DNA from: RU20A sp042610495
GTDB taxonomy: Bacteria; Pseudomonadota; Alphaproteobacteria; Rhizobiales; Rhizobiaceae
DNA: 64,000 nt
Direction of reading: 5' to 3'
Assembly: GCF_042610495.1 (NCBI RefSeq)
Contig: NZ_JBHGAP010000001.1
Span: 1,302,001-1,366,000 of the forward strand
How positions within the stretch are numbered: the stretch's first letter is position 1; each line of letters begins with the position of its first letter. Positions 41,818 to 51,562 of the stretch are shown here, one piece after another. The position numbers were made by a program, and so were the translations under genes. The notes under the pieces were generated by a model. It ran no database searches, was not told where the DNA came from, and saw only the letters and a program-made list of their open reading frames with translations.

Positions 41818-42750
41818 ATGACGCCCGTGTGCGACCGACAGGACCAGACGATCATCCCTCCGGCGCAGAGTGCCGCGCCACGCGAGCGGCGGCTTTTGAC
41901 CCTGGTCGGGCGCGGCCCTCTCGCACTCTCGCTCCTGCTCATCATCGCAGGCTGCAACAGCACCGATGCCCTGACCCCGCAGGTGGATGTGGGAAACGGC
42001 ACCAGCTTCAACTCGCCGCCCGTCACCCAGCGTGACCTCGACGGCATGGACAACCAGGCGCCCGTGACCGGCGGCCAGCAACTGGCCGCAAACCGCGGCC
42101 CGGTCCAGAGCGAACAGCCGATCACCGGCCAGACGCTTGCCGCCCCGCCCTCGAGCGCGACGACGTCCCTGCAGCAGACGACGGTTGCGGGCAACGGCAC
42201 CTACCGCGATCCGGCCGGCACGCTGGAAGGACAGGCTGCGGCGCTGGGCAACCAGCCGGCCACCGCCCAGCAGCAGATTGCCACCCAGCCGACCCAGACC
42301 CAGGCGGCCCAGACCCAGCCGGCGACGACGCCCACGACGACGCAACAGCAGCCGGCCACCCAGACCGCGGCGGTCAACCCGCAGGCAACGGCGCTTTCCG
42401 TGCGCTTCCTGCCGATCATTGGCGCTCCCGTCCAGGCCGTCACGCCGCTGTCCCGACAGCTCGGTGCGGATGCCCGGGCCAGGGGCATTACCATCAAGAG
42501 CGCCACGGATGCCTCAGCCGAGCATATGCTGAAGGGCTATTTCTCCGCCTTCGCCGACGGCTCCAACACGACCGTCACCTATGTCTGGGACGTGCTGGAT
42601 GCTTCCGGCAACCGGCTGAACCGCATCCAGGGACAGGAGACCGCACCGGGCGGCGGCGGCGATCCCTGGGCCGGTGTCCCTGCCTCCACTATGCAGGCCA
42701 TCGCCAGCAAGACGATCGACAGCTACCTTGCCTGGCGCAACGGCCGTTAA
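41818..42750 (+). CDS. Putative lipoprotein with Gln/Thr-rich linker
   Basis: The 310-residue product has a lipobox LLIIAGCNS (Cys about 46) after a longer than usual N-terminus, then a low-complexity, Gln/Thr/Pro/Ala-rich linker (about 100-190). The C-terminal folded domain of about 120 residues starts at ALSVRFLPIIGAPV. It contains HMLKGYFSAFADGSNTTVTY and VWDVLDASGNRLNRIQG, a stretch also seen in other rhizobial proteins of unknown function. GGTAGGAG precedes the ATG. As a lipoprotein it would be lipidated by Lgt, encoded 3.5 kb upstream. No function can be given. Confidence 0.75.
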   Translation: MTPVCDRQDQTIIPPAQSAAPRERRLLTLVGRGPLALSLLLIIAGCNSTDALTPQVDVGNGTSFNSPPVTQRDLDGMDNQAPVTGGQQLAANRGPVQSEQPITGQTLAAPPSSATTSLQQTTVAGNGTYRDPAGTLEGQAAALGNQPATAQQQIATQPTQTQAAQTQPATTPTTTQQQPATQTAAVNPQATALSVRFLPIIGAPVQAVTPLSRQLGADARARGITIKSATDASAEHMLKGYFSAFADGSNTTVTYVWDVLDASGNRLNRIQGQETAPGGGGDPWAGVPASTMQAIASKTIDSYLAWRNGR

Positions 42751-42968
42751 CCAAAATCGAAACGTCGGAGGCGCCCCGCAAGGCTTTGCCCCGTCAACGG
42801 TTTTGCACCTTTAAACCGATTACGTTTTGAGGATTCCATCAGCGCCCCCTTGCAATCGGGGCGTGGGCGGTTATTAAGCCCGAAAAGGCAGCCTCTTTCG
42901 GTGACGGGGCTGCAGACCAACGCTCGCACGGCCTTTTGCCGTGACGCGCCCAGACAGGCGGACCATCC

Positions 42969-43901
42969 ATGAAGGTATTCGCAGGCAACTCGAACCGACA
43001 CCTTGCCGAAGCCATCTGCTCCTATCTCAGCCTACCGCTTGGAAAAGCCACGGTCCGCCGCTTCGCAGACCAGGAAATCTTCGTCGAAATCCAGGAAAAC
43101 GTGCGCGGCGAGGATGTCTTCATCATCCAGTCCACCTCGTTCCCGACGAACGACCACCTGATGGAACTGCTGATCATGATCGATGCAATGCGCCGGTCCT
43201 CGGCCAAGCGCATCACCGCCGTGCTTCCCTATTTCGGCTATGCCCGTCAGGACCGCAAACCCGGTCCGCGCACGCCGATCTCCGCCAAGCTCGTTGCAAA
43301 CCTGATCACCGAAGCCGGCGCCGACCGCGTCATGACGCTCGACCTGCATGCCGGCCAGATCCAGGGATTCTTCGACATCCCCACGGACAATCTCTACGCC
43401 ATCCCTATCCTCGCCCGCGACGTGAAGGACAATTACGATCTGAAGAACGTCATGGTCGTGTCGCCCGATGTCGGCGGCGTGGTGCGCGCCCGCTCGCTCG
43501 CCAAGCGTCTCGACTGTCTCCTGGCCATCGTCGACAAGCGCCGCGACCGCCCGGGTGAATCCGAAGTCATGAACGTCATCGGCGACGTCACCGGCAAGGA
43601 CTGCCTGCTGATCGACGATATCGTCGATTCCGGCGGCACGCTGTGCAATGCGGCGGAAGCACTTCTCAAGAACGGCGCGACCAGCGTGACGGCCTACATC
43701 ACCCACGGCGTGCTTTCCGGCGGCGCCGTTGCCCGCGTCACCGCGTCCAAGCTCAAGGAACTCGTGATCACCGACTCGATCCAGCCGACGACGGCTGTCC
43801 AGTCGGCCCACAACATCCGCGTCATCTCGACTGCGAGCCTGCTCGGCGAAGCGATCAACCGCACGAGCATGGAAGAATCCGTCTCGAGCCTCTTCGACTG
43901 A
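42969..43901 (+). CDS. prs: Ribose-phosphate pyrophosphokinase (PRPP synthetase)
   Basis: The 310-residue enzyme shows all class I PRPP-synthetase motifs: KVFAGNSNRHLAEAICSYL, the ATP flexible loop YFGYARQDRKPGPRTPISAK, the catalytic VMTLDLHAGQIQGFF and the PRPP loop LLIDDIVDSGGTLCN. It converts ribose-5-phosphate and ATP to PRPP, the precursor of nucleotides, His and Trp. It is transcribed alone from the 218-base spacer upstream, in which I see no further gene. Confidence 0.96.
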   Translation: MKVFAGNSNRHLAEAICSYLSLPLGKATVRRFADQEIFVEIQENVRGEDVFIIQSTSFPTNDHLMELLIMIDAMRRSSAKRITAVLPYFGYARQDRKPGPRTPISAKLVANLITEAGADRVMTLDLHAGQIQGFFDIPTDNLYAIPILARDVKDNYDLKNVMVVSPDVGGVVRARSLAKRLDCLLAIVDKRRDRPGESEVMNVIGDVTGKDCLLIDDIVDSGGTLCNAAEALLKNGATSVTAYITHGVLSGGAVARVTASKLKELVITDSIQPTTAVQSAHNIRVISTASLLGEAINRTSMEESVSSLFD

Positions 43902-43951
43902 CGCGCCGAACCGCCGGCGGAGTCTGCCGGCGTTCTTTTCCCCAGCGAAAA

Positions 43952-44317
43952 TCAGCTGTTGATGACGATGGTGCCGGCAACGAGCAGCGCCGCGCCGATC
44001 AGCGTGCGCGCCGTCAGGATTTCGCCGAGAAACAGGCTGGCCAGCACCGGCACGAAGCAGAATGTCAACGCCATGAAGGAATAGGCGAGCGTCAGCGGTA
44101 CGCTGCGCAGCACGAAGATCCAGATGATCGTGCCGAGCCCGTAGATGACGAGCGCCACAATCAGCGTCGGATTGAGAAACAGGCCGAGGAGGCTGCGCAC
44201 CCCCGGCTCTCCCACCTGGGCACTCGTCAGCTTGAACAGCAGTTGCCCGACCGCGATCAGGAGCGGCGTGCCGAGAAGCCCCGCCCAGATCAGCGGCGAT
44301 TGCGGCGCGCCGTTCAC
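43952..44317 (-). CDS. Small EamA/SMR-type transporter, ArnE/ArnF-like flippase subunit
   Basis: The 121-residue protein has four hydrophobic segments and the features of half-size EamA proteins: GQLLFKLTSAQVGEP at the start, and LRSVPLTLAYSFMALTFCFVPVLASLFLGE later. In Gram-negatives such proteins (ArnE/F) flip undecaprenyl-linked sugars. The gene is the third of a minus-strand operon with a GT2 glycosyltransferase and a methyltransferase. Its GTG start overlaps the methyltransferase stop (GTGA), which supports a role in moving a lipid-linked sugar. Only one half is present, so it may form a homodimer. Confidence 0.8.
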   Translation of the reverse strand: MNGAPQSPLIWAGLLGTPLLIAVGQLLFKLTSAQVGEPGVRSLLGLFLNPTLIVALVIYGLGTIIWIFVLRSVPLTLAYSFMALTFCFVPVLASLFLGEILTARTLIGAALLVAGTIVINS

Positions 44318-45030
44318 GCCGCCACCTTCGCCTGCTCGCCCCTCACCTCGCTGTAGAAGATATCGCGGCCGATATCGACGCAGACATAATCGGCCGGCAG
44401 CGGATGCATGGCCCGAAGGAAGGAGTGCGTGTACGGGAAGAAATTGAAGTGCGGGTTGAAGCTGTAGCGATACTCTCGCTCGCGCGGCACGACGATAATG
44501 AGCCGGCGGCGCGCGATCCGCCGCAGTTCCGCTATCGCCTGCCGGTAATCCAGCACATGCTCGATCACATGGGTGCAGACCACCGTATCGAATTCGCCAT
44601 CGGCAAAGGGAAGGTCCTCGATGCGCGCCGCGACATAATCGATGCCGTCGAGCTGGGCGGCATCCTCCACCACGAAATCGACGCCCGTCAGGCGCTTGAG
44701 GCCCGGATTGCCGGCCCGGATATGGGTGAGCAGCGCCCCCGTGCCGCAGCCGACATCGCACACGCTCTCGCCTTCGATCGCGCCCACGATGCGGCGGATG
44801 CAGGCCTCGGAATTGTCCGTGCCGGCATGAACACGCGGATGATGGCGGTAGAGCGTCTCGTACTCCTCCGGGGTCAGCAGCGGCGCGCGTTCACGGAACC
44901 TGGCGAGATGCACGATGTGCTCGCCCCAGACGAGTTTCGCCAGCCCCCGGAACATCGCGGAATCGCGCAGGATCGGCGGCAGCACGTCCTCGATGACGAA
45001 GCGGATGCGGTTGGTGGTTTCGCGGTTCAT
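44314..45030 (-). CDS. Class I SAM-dependent methyltransferase
   Basis: The 238-residue protein has the Rossmann methyltransferase motifs: SAM-binding SVCDVGCGTGALLTHI, an acidic second strand LTGVDFVVEDA, and FDTVVCTHVIEHVLDY. The FDTVV..HVIEHV form is typical of methyltransferases acting on sugars or lipids. The start at 45030 overlaps the stop of the GT2 gene by four bases, so it is translated with it. It probably methylates the sugar or lipid carrier built by that enzyme. Confidence 0.85.
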   Translation of the reverse strand: MNRETTNRIRFVIEDVLPPILRDSAMFRGLAKLVWGEHIVHLARFRERAPLLTPEEYETLYRHHPRVHAGTDNSEACIRRIVGAIEGESVCDVGCGTGALLTHIRAGNPGLKRLTGVDFVVEDAAQLDGIDYVAARIEDLPFADGEFDTVVCTHVIEHVLDYRQAIAELRRIARRRLIIVVPREREYRYSFNPHFNFFPYTHSFLRAMHPLPADYVCVDIGRDIFYSEVRGEQAKVAA

Positions 45031-46049
45031 CGATGTCCTCCGGAACGGGCGGCCAGAGACAGCGTCTCGCCGCCGCTCAACGATGCATCCTCTTCGGACG
45101 ACGACCCGCCGCGAGACGCCGGTGACCTTACCTGCGGCAGCGACAGATAATGGATGCGCAACTGTTCGGCCCGCGAGCGTGCCAGCGAATCGAGAATGAG
45201 ACCGACCGTTCCCATGAGGAAGGCGATCAGCATCAGCGTGACCGAAAGCACCCATGTCGGCAGGCGGGGCACGAGACCGGTGCGGAAATATTCGACCAGC
45301 ACCGGCTCCATCAGCACAAGGCTCGCCAGCATGAAGGCAAGGCCGACGACACCGAAGAAGGCGAAGGGGCGCGTCTCCTTCATCAGCAGCGCAAACATCC
45401 AAAGGATCTTCCCGCCGTCGCGGAAGGTCGAGAGCTTGGAGGTCGATCCCTCGGGCCGGCGGCCGTAATCGAGCGCGAGTTCGCAGACGGGCAGCTTGAG
45501 CCGCGAGGCATGCACCGACATCTCCGTCTCGATCTCGAAGCCCCCGGACAGCGCGGGAAAGCTCTTGACGAAACGCCGCGAGAAGACGCGGTAACCCGAG
45601 AAAATATCAGTGAAATCCGCTCCGAAGACGGTGCGATAGAGCCGGTTGAAAAGACGGTTGCCGAAGGCGTGCCCCTGCCGGCCCGCATCGGCGGTGACCC
45701 CGCGGCGGGTGCCGACCACCATGTCGGCGCGCTCGGTCAAAAGGCTCAGCACCAGTTGCGGCGCATCCTCCGGGCTGTAGGTTCCGTCGCCATCGGCCAT
45801 GATGTAGATGTCGGCATCGATATCGGCGAACATGCGCCGCACGACATGGCCCTTGCCCTGCCGCCGCTCGGTCCGGACGATGGCGCCGGCGAGCGCCGCC
45901 TTCAGCGCCGTGTCGTCGCGCGAGTTGTTGTCGTAGACATAGATCCGCGCCCGCGGCAGCGCCTGGCGAAAGCCGCGCACCACATCGAGAATGGTCTTTT
46001 CCTCGTTGTAGCAGGGCAGCAGCACGGCAATATCGAGATCGGCGAGCAT
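45027..46049 (-). CDS. GT2 glycosyltransferase with C-terminal membrane helices (polyprenyl-phosphate sugar transferase type)
   Basis: The 340-residue protein has a GT-A domain of family 2: VLLPCYNEEKTILDVVRGFR, a nucleotide-binding YVYDNNSRDDT, the catalytic DxD in MADGDGTYSPED, and FSGYRVFSRRFVKSF. Two transmembrane helices follow (about 238-260 and 275-298). This is the layout of dolichol/undecaprenyl-phosphate mannose or glucose synthases. It is the first gene of the operon with the methyltransferase and the flippase-like protein. The lipid-linked sugar it makes could be the donor for the divergently encoded GT-C-like protein. The start at 46049 (MLADLDIAV) is chosen by homology. Confidence 0.87.
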   Translation of the reverse strand: MLADLDIAVLLPCYNEEKTILDVVRGFRQALPRARIYVYDNNSRDDTALKAALAGAIVRTERRQGKGHVVRRMFADIDADIYIMADGDGTYSPEDAPQLVLSLLTERADMVVGTRRGVTADAGRQGHAFGNRLFNRLYRTVFGADFTDIFSGYRVFSRRFVKSFPALSGGFEIETEMSVHASRLKLPVCELALDYGRRPEGSTSKLSTFRDGGKILWMFALLMKETRPFAFFGVVGLAFMLASLVLMEPVLVEYFRTGLVPRLPTWVLSVTLMLIAFLMGTVGLILDSLARSRAEQLRIHYLSLPQVRSPASRGGSSSEEDASLSGGETLSLAARSGGHR

Positions 46050-46261
46050 GAAAACCTTCAGTCGCGGCGTCGCAGAAATGGCTCGACCACCGTGGAGGAG
46101 AAACGCGGGCTTGGCGTGATGCACAGCCCTCGCGCGAATCTAGGCAAACAGGGTTAACAGCCGGTTTCTGGCGACTTCCGTGGCAGTCTTTAGATTTGCT
46201 TTAACAGCGCCGGCTAGGGTTCAGGGCCTCGCAACGCCCTGCGAAACGCCCGGAGACAGCG

Positions 46262-48100
46262 ATGACCACGCGCATTTCCCCTGCCATCCAGCCGAACGGT
46301 ACCGGCCTCTCGTCGGCCGCATCCTCCGCTTCACCATGGAAGGCCGTGCTCATCGCCGCAGGCCTGACCATCGCTCTCCTTTTCCTCTTTGGGTTGAAGA
46401 ACAACACCGATTATGTCGGCATCGACAATGATGACGGCATGCGCCTTGTGGAGGTCCGCGACCTCGTCAACGGCCAGTCCTGGTTCGACACGACGCAGTA
46501 TCGTCTCGGCCCGCCGGGGGGCACGGAAATGCACTGGTCGCGTTTCGTGGATCTGCCGATCGCAACGATGATCCGCGGCTTCTCCCTCCTCACGGATCCC
46601 GTCACTGCCGAGCGCATCGCGGTCACGATCTGGCCGCTCATCCTCGTCGTCCCCATTCTCTACGGCATTGGCCGCAGCGGGCAGAATCTCGGCGGAAGGC
46701 CTGCTCTGCAGATCGCGCTGGTCCTCGGATCGATCATGCTAATCGCGGGGGTCAAGTTCCGCCCGGGCGCGATCGATCATCACAATGTGCAGATGTCGCT
46801 GATTGCGCTGACGGTCGCCGGCCTCTTGGATCGCGGCCGACATCCTCTAAGCTTTGCACTGTCCGGTCTCTGCACCGCCCTCGCCATCTGCATCGGCGTG
46901 GAGACCATCCCGCTCGTGGCGGCAAGCTGCACCGTGGTCGCGCTGATGTGGTGCGTGCTGGGCGCCGAAGTCCGCGGTGCAACGCTCGCCTTCACGCTCA
47001 CGCTTGCCGGCATCCTTGCTGCGAGCTTCCTCGCCACCATCCCGCCCGCACATTACCTGCGCGTCACCTGCGACAACATCTCGCTCGGTTTCCTCGCACC
47101 GGCGCTGACGGGCGCGCTGGCGCTTGCAGCCGTTGCCGCGACCCTCGGCAAGACACCCCTACCCGCGCGCCTCGCCGGCCTCGCCTTGGTCGGCGCAGCC
47201 GTCGTCGTCGTCACCCTACGCGTCGCCCCGCAATGCCTCGCCGACCCCTTCGCAACCATGGACCCGCTTCTGATCGAACTGTGGCTGAGCGGCATTCAGG
47301 AGGCGCAGCCGGTGACCGCCGTCTTCGCCCGCGAGCCGGCCGAGCTCGCCACCTATTATGTCCCCGGCACGCTTGCGCTTCTCGTCTGCCTGTGGCGCAT
47401 TGCGCAAAACGACCGGCGCGCGCAGCATCTCGTGCTGCTGCCGCTGATCCTGACGGCCTATGGCGTCACCCTGTTTCAGGTGCGCGGCGTGCTCTTTCTC
47501 GATCTTCTGGCCGTCATCACCCTGTCGGCCGCCATTGCCGACCTGCGCGCCCGCGCCACCGCCGAGCCGAAAAACATCGGCCGCGGCCTGGCCTTCGCGG
47601 GCCTGACGCTCGCCAGCATCAGTCCGGTCTGGTCGATACTGGCACTGGCCATCCCCTCCGAGGCACGGGATCGCAAGCTTGCCGAAATCAGCGGCGAGAC
47701 GGTCGGCCACCGAGAAGCCTGCGGCAGCCCCGCCAATCTCGCAGCGCTCGCCAACGAAGCGCCGACCGCGGTACTTGCCCCTTCCGACCTCGGCGTCGCC
47801 CTGCTGCGCTTCACGCCGCACCGGGTCCTGACCGCACCCTATCACCGCAACCAGGCCGGCATGCTGGCGGAGCTTAAGATTGGCATGGCGCCGCCTGCGG
47901 AAGCCGAAGCGCAGATGCGCGCGCTTGGCGTCACCATCGTCACATTCTGCGCACAGGATCCGCAAACGCGAATCCTCGCCACCCGCGCGCCGGATGGCCT
48001 TTACGCCCGTCTGGACCGAAACGAGATACCGGCGTTCCTGGAACCGATCCCGCAGCCGGAAGGCGCGTCCCTCCGTCTCTTCCGCCTCAGGCCAGCGTGA
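46262..48100 (+). CDS. Large GT-C-like integral membrane protein
   Basis: The 612-residue protein has about ten to twelve hydrophobic segments, followed by a soluble C-terminal domain (about 470-612). The first periplasmic loop carries acidic motifs (GIDNDDGMRLVEVRDLVNG) and the region GPPGGTEMHWSRFVDLP. A later loop has RPGAIDHHNVQMSLI. Acidic DxD/DDG motifs in the first loop and a second DHH motif are features of GT-C enzymes that use lipid-linked sugars (STT3/PglB- and PMT-like). I do not recognise a named family. It is divergent from the GT2 - methyltransferase - flippase operon (212-base spacer), which could supply its donor. Its 3' end overlaps the DUF779 gene by 14 bases. Confidence 0.65.
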   Translation: MTTRISPAIQPNGTGLSSAASSASPWKAVLIAAGLTIALLFLFGLKNNTDYVGIDNDDGMRLVEVRDLVNGQSWFDTTQYRLGPPGGTEMHWSRFVDLPIATMIRGFSLLTDPVTAERIAVTIWPLILVVPILYGIGRSGQNLGGRPALQIALVLGSIMLIAGVKFRPGAIDHHNVQMSLIALTVAGLLDRGRHPLSFALSGLCTALAICIGVETIPLVAASCTVVALMWCVLGAEVRGATLAFTLTLAGILAASFLATIPPAHYLRVTCDNISLGFLAPALTGALALAAVAATLGKTPLPARLAGLALVGAAVVVVTLRVAPQCLADPFATMDPLLIELWLSGIQEAQPVTAVFAREPAELATYYVPGTLALLVCLWRIAQNDRRAQHLVLLPLILTAYGVTLFQVRGVLFLDLLAVITLSAAIADLRARATAEPKNIGRGLAFAGLTLASISPVWSILALAIPSEARDRKLAEISGETVGHREACGSPANLAALANEAPTAVLAPSDLGVALLRFTPHRVLTAPYHRNQAGMLAELKIGMAPPAEAEAQMRALGVTIVTFCAQDPQTRILATRAPDGLYARLDRNEIPAFLEPIPQPEGASLRLFRLRPA

Positions 48101-48479
48101 CGCTGGGGCGGACAGTCGGGATGGCGCAGGCCTCGCCGCCGCCATTTAAAAGCCGGGAGCGGGTGAGAAAACGCCGCTCGCGGCCGTTGTCGAGCGAAAA
48201 CATGCCGCCGCGTCCCGGCACCACGTCGAGAATGAGTTCGGTGTGCTTCCACACCTCGAACTGCGAGGCCGAGATATAGACCGGCACGCCGTCGATCTCG
48301 CCGAGCTTCACGTCGTGATCGCCGACAATATAGTCGTCAGCCGGATAGAGCATCGGCGAAGACCCGTCGCAGCAGCCGCCCGACTGGTGAAACAGAACAT
48401 CCGGATGATCCTGCCGGATCTCGGCCAGAAAGGCCCGCGCCTCAGCCGTCGCGCTGACGCGCACCACATCGTCCGTCAT
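48087..48479 (-). CDS. DUF779 protein, partner of aldehyde dehydrogenase
   Basis: The 130-residue protein matches DUF779, including LFHQSGGCCDGSSPMLYPADDY and VWKHTELILDVVPGRGGMFS. Members are encoded next to acetaldehyde or chloroacetaldehyde dehydrogenases, and here the aldehyde dehydrogenase gene lies 125 bases upstream on the same strand. The paired cysteines (GGCCDG) could bind a metal. No function has been shown. Its end overlaps the stop of the convergent GT-C-like gene. Confidence 0.88.
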   Translation of the reverse strand: MTDDVVRVSATAEARAFLAEIRQDHPDVLFHQSGGCCDGSSPMLYPADDYIVGDHDVKLGEIDGVPVYISASQFEVWKHTELILDVVPGRGGMFSLDNGRERRFLTRSRLLNGGGEACAIPTVRPSVTLA

Positions 48480-48604
48480 GAAAACCTCCTTCGAATGCCT
48501 TCGGGACCGGCCGCGTCTCCTCCCGCGGGCGCCCCGTCAAACAGGAATGGGGGAGCGGCGCCGTGCCGCTCCCCCCGTCTCTTGCCGTCGTTGCGGGTTC
48601 CGGC

Positions 48605-50113
<1,509 letters not shown>

Positions 50114-50222
50114 GGCCATTCCTCCCGAATGTGTTGGCAAACTGTGAGGGCTCCTCCAGGGGCCGTCGGGAAGAAGGTGGGCCGAGTTGGGTCGCTTGAA
50201 CAGCCCGCCCGGGCCGTCCGAC

Positions 50223-50249
50223 TGTCACATCTGTCTCACATCTGCGACA
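50223..50249. promoter_or_regulatory. Candidate operator upstream of the aldehyde dehydrogenase gene
   Basis: Three related half-sites stand in a row: TGTCAC (50223-50228), TGTCTC (50232-50237) and, inverted, GCGACA (50244-50249). The last two form an inverted repeat with a six-base gap. The region lies about 110 bases before the ald start codon and directly after the AcoR-like regulator gene. Confidence 0.45.
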
Positions 50250-50293
50250 GAAAAAGGCAGGTTGCCATGTTGCATTGCCGCAAATTCAGGCAA

Positions 50294-51250
50294 TCAGTCG
50301 ATCTGCAAACGGCGCATCTTGCGATAGAGGGTAGCGCGGCTGATGCCGAGCATCTCCGCCGCCCGGGAGACATTGCCATCGGCGCGCGCGAGAACACGGC
50401 GAAGCGCGGCACGCTCGGCATCCGGCAGTTCCGCCTCCTCGTCCGCCCGATCGCCAAGGAGATCGGCTGCCGGAATGCCGGCCGCGATCCGCTTGTCGTC
50501 GAGATCGAGCGCATGGCGCGCCGCCCGTGTTGCCCCGAGCACGAGATCGTCGCGGTCCACGGCCAAAAGCGCCGGACCCGACCGCGCCGCCTGCGGCAAC
50601 AGAAGGATGCGGGCGCGCGAAAAGGCCCGGCGGAAGAGATTGGCCTCGATGCGCCCGGCCGCATCGCGCACGGCCTGGGCAAGGATCGCCATCGACATGT
50701 CGGTGGCATCCTCCCGGCAGGTGGAGACGTCGATGGCGGCAGCGATCCGGCCGAGATGATCGCGCACCGGCGCGGTGGCACAGGAAAGACCGGTGTTTTG
50801 TGCCAGAAAATGCTGGTCGCGGTGAATGATCACGGGCCGCTCGTCGGCGAGCGCCGTACCGATGCCGTTGGTACCGGCACTCGCCTCGCTCCACACCGTG
50901 CCGGACCACAGGCCGACCGAGCGGAACTCCTTGTCGTCGCCCATCGCACCGCGGCGATCGATCGCCACCCCCTGCCCGTCCGTCAACAGCAGGCAGCAGC
51001 CCGAACGCCCGACAACCGAGAAGAGACGGTCGAGTTCGTCCGAGGCCTCCTCGATCAGCGGCGTGGCGCGCTCGCGCACCAGCCGGAATTCGGCCTCCGA
51101 CAGGCGCTGCGGCCCCTTGGCCTCTTCCGGTGTCAGATGATGCAGGCTCATGCAGCGCCGCCACGAGGCGGCAATGGGCGAACTGGCCGCCGATGACTTT
51201 TCGGTCGCGACCTTGTAGACACGTTCGCAATGATCGACGTGCTGGCTCAT
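50294..51250 (-). CDS. AcoR-like regulator (GAF + Fis-type HTH) without AAA+ domain
   Basis: The 318-residue protein begins like acetoin-catabolism activator AcoR: SPIAASWRRCMSLHHLTPEE, then a GAF-type sensor domain (about 85-210; GTVWSEASAGTNGIGTALAD). It ends with a Fis-type helix-turn-helix (RALARADGNVSRAAEML-like, seen here as VLARADGNVSRAAEMLGISR). The central sigma54-interacting AAA+ domain of AcoR (GAFTGA, Walker motifs) is absent, so it cannot drive sigma54 promoters and probably acts as a sigma70 activator or repressor. GGGAGGA precedes the ATG at 51250. It is upstream of the aldehyde dehydrogenase gene on the same strand. Confidence 0.88.
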   Translation of the reverse strand: MSQHVDHCERVYKVATEKSSAASSPIAASWRRCMSLHHLTPEEAKGPQRLSEAEFRLVRERATPLIEEASDELDRLFSVVGRSGCCLLLTDGQGVAIDRRGAMGDDKEFRSVGLWSGTVWSEASAGTNGIGTALADERPVIIHRDQHFLAQNTGLSCATAPVRDHLGRIAAAIDVSTCREDATDMSMAILAQAVRDAAGRIEANLFRRAFSRARILLLPQAARSGPALLAVDRDDLVLGATRAARHALDLDDKRIAAGIPAADLLGDRADEEAELPDAERAALRRVLARADGNVSRAAEMLGISRATLYRKMRRLQID

Positions 51251-51562
51251 GGGTCTTCCTCCCGGTGCGGCTTCCTCCAGACGCATCGTTATCCGGTGAT
51301 GGTGGCAGCTTTCGGCCGCAACGTCCAGTCAGGCGAACGTCGCAAAGCGAGCCGAGCCTTGAAACCGCGTCATGGACTTGCGGAAAGCCAGATGCGGCAT
51401 CCGCAGGGATAATGAACCAGCTCAGCCTTGCTTTCCCGGGCATTCTCCGCTAGAGACGCGCGTCCGCGTAGACACCCTTGGAGGCAACGCGGATGGGGCT
51501 CACGCCTCGGCTTTCCCGGTCATGGACCGGAAAGCTCTCCAGAACACAAGAAAGGTACTGCC
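51251..51562. other. Divergent intergenic region between the AcoR-like gene and rplY
   Basis: 312 bases with no supported gene. It holds the divergent promoters. The main structure is a hairpin at 51510-51535 (GCTTTCC, one bulged C, GGTC; loop ATG; GACCGGAAAGC), which ends 27 bases before the rplY start codon and lies in its leader. A second, less clear inverted repeat (ATGCGGCATCCGCAGG) is near 51390-51405. Confidence 0.4.

Noticed and set aside
39604..42345. Minus-strand open frame of 913 codons
   Set aside because: It runs antisense through pgeF, the M24 gene and most of the lipoprotein gene, all of which have recognisable motifs or a lipobox. The composition (Gly, Arg, Asp, His-rich) is that of a mirror frame.
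42240..42375. Repeated CAGCC/CAGACC units that could suggest a tandem or CRISPR-like repeat
   Set aside because: They encode the Gln/Thr/Pro-rich linker of the lipoprotein, stay in frame and have no regular spacer length.
50230..50293. Possible sigma54 (-24/-12) promoter before the aldehyde dehydrogenase gene
   Set aside because: A TGGCA is present on the minus strand, but no GC follows at the required 10-base spacing, and the neighbouring regulator lacks the sigma54-interacting domain.
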